DNA of 45,895 bases, taken from the NCBI GenBank assembly GCA_944360115.1, contig CALVTH010000008.1:1-45895 (forward strand), given 5' to 3'. Position 1 is the stretch's first letter; each line of letters begins with the position of its first letter. Below are positions 45,001 to 45,895 of this stretch, one piece after another. The position numbers were made by a program, and so were the translations under genes. The DNA comes from an uncultured Clostridia bacterium (GTDB taxonomy: Bacteria > Bacillota > Clostridia > Christensenellales > CAG-917). Below the pieces are notes generated by a model that was given only the letters and a program-made list of their open reading frames with translations, did no database searches and was not told the origin of the DNA.

Positions 45001-45895
45001 GGGCAGAATGAAGACCAATCTGCAGTCCGTAGCCTCGGAGGGCGGTTACAGCAAGACTGTCACCTACAGCTTCACGGCGACGGCTGAGAACGGAATGCAG
45101 TACAAGTTCTCCGGATCGCTCAAGATTTCGGTGCCGTCGACCAAGCCCGTGGAACCCGTGGTCAATCCCGTCCTGACGGATATTTCCGACATCAGGCTTG
45201 CCACGCTGGTCGTCGATCCGTTCGCGTATGAGTCCTTCGACGCATTCGCGGCGGCGTTCAAGGAGGCGTACGCCGACAAGACATTCACCGCGAATAACGG
45301 CGGCACGGTTGTAAACGGTACATTCGATTCGCTGTCGTTCTCCAAGGTGGGTTATGCCGACGGCAACTCCGCGCAGCTCCCGCTCGCGGGCGGCACTTAC
45401 GACGATGTGAGAGTCGACTTCACAACCGCTGACGGAACCAAGTACTACGCGTTCGTGACCGTCATAATCACCAACCGCGAAGTGAGCGACTACGAATTCG
45501 TGCTGAACGGCTTCACGGACACGGTCACCCGCGCCGGCTACGGTGCGGTGGAAACCATTACCTGGGTCAATGACACGACGGGCGCGGTCGTCAGCATCAC
45601 CACCAACTCGGCGGGTCTGCCCACCGAAATCAACATACTCAACCCCTTCGCCTTCAACTGGGAGACCATCTTCGGCGAGGGCAGCGGATTGCGCGTGACG
45701 CTTGCGGATACGGGCGAAGAAGTGCTGCTCAAGGTCGACAATCCCTTCGTCGACGGCATCGGCGACTTCTCGCTGACGACGGGCTACACCAACGAGGCGC
45801 TGACGCTCTCGCTCTCCAACCACGATGTCAATGTGGCGTTCAACATCACCGTCAAGTTCACCGTTTCGTCCGCGAAACTCACGATGTACAACACC
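24095..45895 (+). CDS. Giant modular lipoprotein, at least 7,267 aa (3' end outside window)
   Basis: The ATG at 24095 follows GGAGGG (24085-24090) and a good promoter. The frame has no stop up to the last base, so 7,267 codons are visible and the protein is longer. Residues 1-24 form a lipoprotein signal (MRKLKTVLLIIVMLCLVCG, then TLAAC; lipobox L-A-A-C24), so it is probably anchored outside the cytoplasmic membrane. From ~70 to ~5,870 the protein is an array of divergent modules. Each has alternating hydrophobic/polar strands (LELGLDLGIN-like), then typically GVYYTGMTLYLDLSFLGLPK-like text, an LxxLI helix, a Ser/Ala-rich tag such as SSAEGLTAADE, and a helix before the next strands. Residues ~5,870 onward lack the tag and look like beta domains. 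Cysteines are few. I recognise no catalytic motif. Candidate roles are a cell-envelope fibre, an adhesin or a lipid-binding beta-groove protein (inference). Confidence 0.95.
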   Translation, partial: MRKLKTVLLIIVMLCLVCGTLAACNPKGGGPADPGTPDDTTPSNVNAISSTAAYAAFREAALNTYPGNYYNFGLTLGLDYVKDENGRYYSVKIQAAIDPENDENSQLLIELWRTTADGADDTLLLGFYYYDGTVVYDCTGIKKGATVVKTQDLNMTAVAKAVNTALGGTSIGSLLIENLLGIELGDLGTVEGLLSILFGKTARMITAADGTVEYQIPLNLASLLSVVGGLLAPDGLLGSYSDLVNQIGDILGLDLSMLPALVDSSAIYMISSVRKGDDGVTRLVSGPTFQIGLDFNTAGTSLEGSVGIIQSELDINLGIDEISVGADAPSINVRDYLVSVRELDIDDLDEYSPLTLELGLELNLDLKKNSFEVQTILASLGSLFGDVSIPEALKTLNIDIAEDTSLTLGIDIAAEINMRDPAGTNLLVTITGKDGKVRGTVAYVGSEQALFADLTGILGRNAKVMVSGFNLNEFLSEQIDGLLITIRDAIAGLSGSAQQSAQAEYDAAVTEPIANGDIVKYYVASSSDDEPANLDTVGLIQALLGAIEVDMNGDIFNIEGIGVTITKQILNSILSLAGVQGTLPIMGDIRLQYANPGFGETKTVDISGLALGVDDGTGNLRTLLDLGLGMSIRMGTIEDSEAYENTLAAIRAGNANHEYANLLTFEQLLDINNVNIADILGNVGTVSVDMSLGIDINAIGGDFLEFGYDSDSIVLKLLAAFADEEGIDANAILKLAADINLSSLLATDPVTGALSFNVKGLLDANLYLALLTGEDAEPALELWLNGGVVYLVTDLLGGMNIKVDLAPFLAMADDSQAGGSSSAALTAADGEENTSLDINLILSLLAGVGVGDTYIDVYLASFTLTQLFGLLGLDLGGATIKLIGEGDGEASIDGGVKIELGDGLNLGQAGIDIYLGIGRNAAISLSLGGFGAGIGANANAIIPEDKANKCAEVLENPFVYLYLEAGMDAYVAAQGIPLGEDLGNIVIGEDIDIGYSFEIEGYLDLRPIVAKLFGGEVSYAGNKTQLAIKLSKNDGSDKTVVIGVYYKDGRAYLDLSALGIAPASVEIDLMALIVGLAMADVEPLAGGQALSSADPVEGGNDVVKAAVDLALKIGSKGFSITLVQGLTEILAQYVAGIESMELDALLAVDWSGAEGSDLLALSLGLTDETGKPLASFGLSVGQIGLGIAKELGDGEGMVQMKAIPDDDTLATMTSIGSVVTENYTAIETAADAQAYTGDLFYYWTGAYLPFTLSKAIEIYYNGGNGGNTLYIAQTDSDGSVSYVAASMIQAQAASKVYKDANGTVEYTLADGIALYYADGNKLYSSAIGFNLTLPAVHLELKAEIEMGTTPGESTWTIGSWISNFLGEETDDAIKSFVSQLLVQFQLVEETMVTIGLDLGINLRFNPENIADINYILAHSDLALVVSATDADGLTEELLSLYVIANEDTGKSTLYVATKSGGLIDGLKVKVPDIDLGALVGSLTGSDDTAQGQALSANAYSSADGDTSGEGDVLSVLEGLLANCIYSIVVNNSGVTLSLGASLVAYVLSLIPATGVPSPTDPGFQDFADSFVQLNPAKSYLSLLVGDNAGGLGGKFALEVGLGIDPVYFSLGLGGLNIDFAGDELFGNGIQTEEEFFADYTSLYDIEALSLDLTVDLNLKLKNTNANEDGTLDVGALLDALIGEALVTFGLEIPEDLILGAELYVGANLSFNSAEDTQVVLELRDTASGDTVFGAYLDGPTLWVRGGVLPIGNFVVENTGFAQLIVDTVNELLARLNDDKADGTAEAMTAADEAASDSFDIFLELANERIALSLTETFIVALISAIAGDGAQTATDIAGIIEKLNLGAEVKAEVDFSTFTIDIGLTSNLIDLGLKIVEPRISLSKSDKVTTAIGSLNPDDFNSYSTSTKVKATVDLTLDIDLTEGDVSLSDLIDVALGLDSVQAGLNGYDELITANDAVAAAAAGTKLYKFVDGVAEAFVGTEAEIRDYYASTGKSLYQAGGVAAGTGRDVLNALLNSLGLELILSENITTDIGIHIEALLDLTALGDFKSLNENDAKALLKKGGYLYQKATDGSYVEFAGDEAEITSVYAGGGTLYTFGALVDSIFAGDFASLSGGVSVNFETLLGALEAYVQLRLNNTYIDIYFAGGMLYIDLTTFGGSKIALDVMWLIDALSASDDAAGSSEAMTADGETPVAESNTTNVILGLVNAIIKSVSLQTAVTGVGGNLFKGGLSLKAMLGSEVLSLVFSQLIGEEVTVEDLLFGDDANLTLKLQPQDNGNKLLELGLHAPTESGVTVDLGLGAGLKASFADPTVTLISQNERAEFTDVTGIVENILAIVNGTATDAQGSQYVMFSVMGRVYFDVNGNAQYELGDTVNSLIGSLLAVYIENLVFNLNIDESATAGIGFRLTAGLDVAELAAIDFNACKTDGALDFTKFLKAFLTEVPSLKIALELIELDETLNFAKYSKADAEAGYVEEDDYVVKGGIYIQNGNLYLDGTSVFDVAENYSFVPNFTKFVADLIEVPGEGDGSDDAAEGSALSASVDAYSSADTVLQRNALLQVIASSKTLKIVITKSILSVLLVTLMPDLGDITDVFDKLDVSLGLDAEAPDEIFINLGIDLGKGDSTQSIGLSLGGIVVEFGEDADRSVVPEYITAQKSPDGSTDVPLTAFYDSIIRLSTSIELELGITEGTLDFGGFLKDILGDLSGVVIDMPATAKGYSSAHIRLDLAVMLDMYDPAQSEIYIEVYNLSNEAGAEVKWLGVYYTGMTLYLDLSFLGLPKIAVPLTLISDYIDEYLGFLLDSDIYNTVVIDGSSSAEGLTAADEPETESLTLQEKTVKLLISKRTVVLSLGNYMLRYVLSLFDIGGKTLEDLVYENLEGGLDLSINYDELLNLEIGAYLELEGDRFVPVTVTAEKYADAINNAIADGEEYYGQFVRYTADDAVNIADYAYTLADEEAGTYRLLSTSDKNSGNAGNADFPYVAPEDRYKSEKLSSVSVGTVVYQRVAGDALNKGVNDMHLALDLGIKNFELSFITEREPLLTGDELKSYMDFNTAETVTVSETISLDLLFAQNASDISLVDLLNYLFEGSSEELEAFITAAGLSGGDLNRAIDVVVALEFRLGAFLNYLRSLDAQFDLRYGTARDQLLSLGENVDLITFVNAITAVMGAKKVPNASGSIYYVDNNVDDLVGLEDLLEFVNASVRIVTNGKSEDGNDDGTKHDILGVYFVGGEFVEATADTPDSVQRYSNFFRSETGIYGYVDGTFKLISEIEKGDENGSQVYSGDRYGYDASYMYPNDRGTYIRKDAGLYVDLSYLGQPSIYMALSELQNFIGSLMSDSSAASEALTADDGSSSVSSDEEVAPPSVSLGSFAESLPLLSSEIASYIKAFLYGVRMTSSFIQVLLQADYVNSLLGLLMGESSLLPEGTNQPYLTIYTDVNNYNYTYAATYNADDPDQTITVVADADQVAFADTRFHINIDDENGLYYVDYTTNRLELRSTMSESEAAEYQAKVDAGEKGYNYYAITPIVTYIYVDGEYKLFSAATAADKRKAQRYTVTDSDHGVTEAMIGAYVFYEAVETAYGVRYNELDYRVRLEYDETTGAYMPKYDGSEVFFVYPLAEQNPLIEVGLYLWDYKATLSINLPETDALDYSYVAASAEEVAAGIGLYEKSPVYVYESANMIVDSDDAFIYYRGNYHPVYGNLYVRGTASYDKVENQNDYTLDGTYYVACTDSNIIYYVALNADNYYQRVMYDEIYTPVSATNGGTYYVREARDTTEIYQPDMFVDFSVAYKFEATGGATATNVDIRNLTGIHPNSLYRYDESADRWDAADGNVTGADHANNIYMGNEILHVWDASSDRFVSYAEYGAHAGNVTFYIAEPIKYVDSSELYTISLTLRGSLSISGMENYIPVEDYVKVSGGKELAEGAVRYNYDEAEGKYVEAEDGEFVKVSGNVMALGDILGGIVGDLSSLLIVGDGYKAEILFEIKAQVSLEYGEYGIPGTDAVSTDTLWLSEVDLAIDTWLRLEYDNGDEYLRHFVGIYYDTDPETGSTALYLDLTWLLGSGAKFKIDMSAFSLEDLIQSKGGIFGLFGQGSAEGEALTAAGGEAGSADEVVLTDTDVASVILGIYTRRIALQASAGLVRLLIGLIAPDASDTVSAILPNIVAGVEIGMAPYNLNISLDIYDDRADAEDANGILSIGISLNLFDASDRNNGTRLDLGPTEDFLETNAELLQSNSSDYIFYQAMYTALLNGETAPSGSTVYISAPAAPGEAEKEYIVKPEDSNDDYPDAIEYVRNEKVTYNLVDEVYYSYVRADYNSRYALVPSDFSVFTGSVFTRVDNGEGKFTYILYSGAINAEADLYVSVGGGNYKRLEDAGYYFYTYDYATGGPKMVPYTKANYGAYVTSVLSDKTKANAPESVYNIYTGSSAVGARLYEYLGPLSGTNFDAYVGDAANYTKAVMDTFGAHKSESVFGGFSELLSLDLNALLNREEGSAFGVGDIADLLTVEDMELTLSLDLNMQFKEIINWTQQMTELLAVDGQEKDYFKFLLQSATLNQAEFLSYIGGKLVLSVYIKGESVKAALKGMADTDTMTMIKTMLAGAEICIQLYYDSNYNGTPLEEPLTVWITFGELYVTDGETGEQVINPNMGAASVYINGGEFAKYIGLADKEATAGTSIGNFFDRVKLTNIDIFSLLAGDEASGSAEGMTAVDGTVNDGEATDTGLIPSNIWSYIGMALGYVMITDNTIGIGLAETLAANAIELLVSKFTGAEYLPKLTVTYGVDSSGVAIIFGDTPSININLGVQSGGNYFATADEIKQLLTTDTQAATNYNITDATFEAIVGKPVLAADGSGGYRFVGAESAEATHYLIADDDYAVAAYACSEYVWLGTRYTLVADANSSSGYRFDPVANPYAAAFEQNDNGSYVKLDANDVGDTGAFRTRYESDGTVVKYDTDDYVALNTYLRVTGMSESDVSAKRRYNLNAALIKGEYLKLGDFRVSMSLGNLGIKVNQGAATNPAPVDESYTDFAKEGGIRISTSVDVSFYGAEGEQVDLSSLLDFIIGLIGVQGVSNNDLRLNITSALGYEDNPYFNVKLDIFVDVAKLLKALLGDGTNKDTSDSLQLALSIRQYELNSAYDPDSEKYVLGDVLIGVYLVDDTLYIDLSALLGSTAKVNISELNIIDLIMGATGNDTTASESAEAFTAGIKDVLNATSHDYAYLGALVNPGYFSLQLTMAAVEAILGKVSENMPDKGIPTSLIDIGDIIIEAYGDRADGDMLSIGVKFSEGFAGQLAIQYLHLGTKDLKSVSGILPTDLTTEGVYINVFNNATRALGKELTIGVKAQAALNMTSTGLSRYPSNPAENYVVLSSAAEAKVYNNRLYKYEGGEYKEWTIAEGADRDAEIDKYYASGKLYYNKYDTSLAGWAVDLIVGLLGPSLEGTLGTIASDMINVTFADDDLNLVIDLTADINIAAIMKYGLAGILFSDLKLDVKLVDFNRSLLKIYYLGSSRLKSNGSYYTLQPDGSIFADSLYIDASGLGFGLIKFSGLTGLVGGSTGGMYDVQGSTSSAALSAADGDESASKDDNSVNISGLALAVNIADGYVGINLGASLIDFVFGMIGGDIAKYIPDIQELNLNLSFADDGIQQISINSTLDKAGTGLQLSIGNFEVGLGGVISDEELTDLTDEVKEGYAGLTYSASAGIGPLIGSILESLDPNLTIQIDRKGASTIESTYRTYYRTATKVDNNSHVRLNLSRVPNDSGVNGQDPAYRLVLGLSATRNDMDGIGTASLSVHLTSGGMLYVDSGSIIIGGAAIVEWILSNFVNPIELNMLVETISNLTKPSDSLPSWSAPQGATAAAETAAVSASDEVAATTAATSNVSAGTINGSGAESSYSPSLKNLIEGIEINLFNSNGYQPYISTMTSAPSGEGGTRYISLKIEFNKDAFNELLILIHYMLVNMLAEAPELASIQTLFIYSDSAANGEELYYNVNTSSANGNTLPRNISAMRAILADTTKTTQQKVEAIAPYSKSLPWSLLSYVLDGGLLGIDNGIVSFGQAWSALGNLACLIASILPLPFASYDDNAPNPSANIYIDLSPEASTYGLSDRVVLPGLQAIELMINCEKNGYGSNMSYYSATSGRTSNIANATEAMVLSINPRNLVESNTNYSGTGALGFLEAISASIDGGQSPVPTEVVITDPATRTGNIVTSNGTFSNVVINGSTLGNTKYFPQNATANYVNGQNSSAGNLGGTGIIWDAASVDYVAATVDASTGRRLAGYIYGYALNIVVAAVPVYVDNTYALNKVEAYVDYNGDGAREFAGVKLDVSSFAGTELPDLVRFTFENGKKYIFATVLKNDAGEALTAVRRVSGGYEQVTSGETTSYKTYSAYKAYAEVYTGDTANTDAYMTVGGVNYVKVTLDGVEYLVLSNKGQPITQYFPVGEITWGSAEFTWSSSETIEIEMSYKWGNSSTATTDYVCAVVANNATGIAQLTGASDALTLNEQGNTVTVDLDKLLAGLEVAKYRQTILDAFSELNNALIVKLGENSSAKLHAEWDLTALESAIDALAVKVDGVITKYDFYKGLRADVTLWLGGKTVEGGKAFYNNPGGLFKGSGAVHNDENDVNYADEGYIAQAFTLAVVVDSNVVDEVVGGLTFVPYDEDAATLEVSDFYDDTVKILFADGTTRTFTVSGTEVGGLNITPVRLCVIDGNGEKTVWNNTGDKPASYVLLSDLMKEISYKGYTGKYGDIYLVGTIGTDIVGEQTVYLPVTVPSLNPVYGTLGYITTSTAGTELDYDARYAVDVNGNFVYSEDGGETYKLADGVHSFPWNFLRSDGVTKPFTVYLNWNAAKFYTDGGFNSEIALGNLLSNYYYFAIVPISVKDTDGNDLGLSNVAGAEYQTIKVQLYFAGRDIDPVEGSSLSVTGPFPSSGYVFDKDNIPSTTLYDYIVASLGTQLDFVSSQVGNVTVSIDSVNFGDFAGRMKTNLQSVASEGGYSKTVTYSFTATAENGMQYKFSGSLKISVPSTKPVEPVVNPVLTDISDIRLATLVVDPFAYESFDAFAAAFKEAYADKTFTANNGGTVVNGTFDSLSFSKVGYADGNSAQLPLAGGTYDDVRVDFTTADGTKYYAFVTVIITNREVSDYEFVLNGFTDTVTRAGYGAVETITWVNDTTGAVVSITTNSAGLPTEINILNPFAFNWETIFGEGSGLRVTLADTGEEVLLKVDNPFVDGIGDFSLTTGYTNEALTLSLSNHDVNVAFNITVKFTVSSAKLTMYNT
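24300..41730 (+). repeat. Array of divergent protein modules tagged by 'SAEALTAAD' linkers
   Basis: Tag copies read by eye in the giant frame: ~26552 SSSAALTAADGE; 27350 GGQALSSADP; 28557 GQALSANAYSSADGD; 29436 TAEAMTAADE; 30636 SSEAMTADGE; 31690 EGSALSASVDAYSSAD; 32530 SSSAEGLTAADE; 34105 SAASEALTADDG; 36366 SAEGEALTAAGGE; 38190 GSAEGMTAVDG; 39663 SESAEAFTAG; 40777 SSAALSAADGDE; 41638 AAETAAVSASDE. Spacing is 0.8-2.3 kb. Just before most tags stands a block such as VYYKDGRAYLDLSALG, YFAGGMLYIDLTTFG, VYYTGMTLYLDLSFLG or VYLVDDTLYIDLSALLG. DNA identity between modules is low, so the duplications are old. Confidence 0.85.

Overview
The window looks like a contig from a fairly GC-rich monoderm bacterium of the Clostridia (Bacillota), probably uncultured and gut-associated. 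The grounds are strong GGAGG-type ribosome sites, sigma-70 promoters that almost all have 17-base spacers, a lipoprotein signal peptide, a cofactor-independent phosphoglycerate mutase and a HAAS-type membrane protein. The taxonomic placement is inference; no rRNA or marker gene is present.

Layout. (1) 1-1,125: 5' part of a minus-strand gene resembling DUF2804, then four tRNA genes (fMet, Met, Glu, Val) behind one near-consensus promoter. (2) 1,126-4,420: a visibly more AT-rich island that looks like a compact ribosomally made peptide (RiPP) cluster. It has a divergent XRE regulator, a perfect 18-bp palindrome inside the target promoter, a 33-residue precursor-like peptide with two Cys-Gly pairs and a very strong ribosome site, a hairpin, an unusual kinase/SelO-like protein, and a radical SAM/SPASM maturase with a PqqD-like N-terminus. 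(3) 4,500-8,550: a two-gene operon encoding a hybrid ClpB-like ATPase / receiver-like / FtsH-like ATPase / M41 metalloprotease with no membrane segment, and a small YbjN-like protein. (4) 8,670-14,790: a six-TM HAAS protein, two paralogous condensation-superfamily acyltransferases (HxxxDG) around an HSL-type alpha/beta hydrolase, and a four-TM protein. (5) 14,820-23,600: apgM, a GH127-like protein that seems to lack the catalytic cysteines, a bacterial PH-domain protein, a DUF1624-type membrane acetyltransferase, a GH20 hexosaminidase, a mutarotase-like protein and a PIG-L-type deacetylase. This is a loose carbohydrate/amino-sugar neighbourhood.

(6) From 24,095 to the last base (45,895) the plus strand is one uninterrupted reading frame of 7,267 codons with no stop. 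It starts with a promoter, a ribosome site and a lipoprotein signal (LAAC lipobox) and runs off the window. The first ~5,870 residues are an array of about 13-15 divergent modules built from alternating hydrophobic strands. Most carry a 'YY.G.LYLDLS.LG' block and then a Ser/Ala-rich 'SAEALTAAD'-like linker. The last ~1,400 residues are beta-rich without the tag. Very long minus-strand open frames opposite this gene are codon-bias shadows.

The strongest candidates for undescribed biology are the giant modular lipoprotein, the self-contained radical SAM RiPP island with its kinase-like partner, and the soluble ClpB/FtsH fusion protease. An unexpected signal is the tetranucleotide ACGT, which is almost absent from most coding sequence here but abundant between about 33.0 and 44.75 kb inside the single giant gene.
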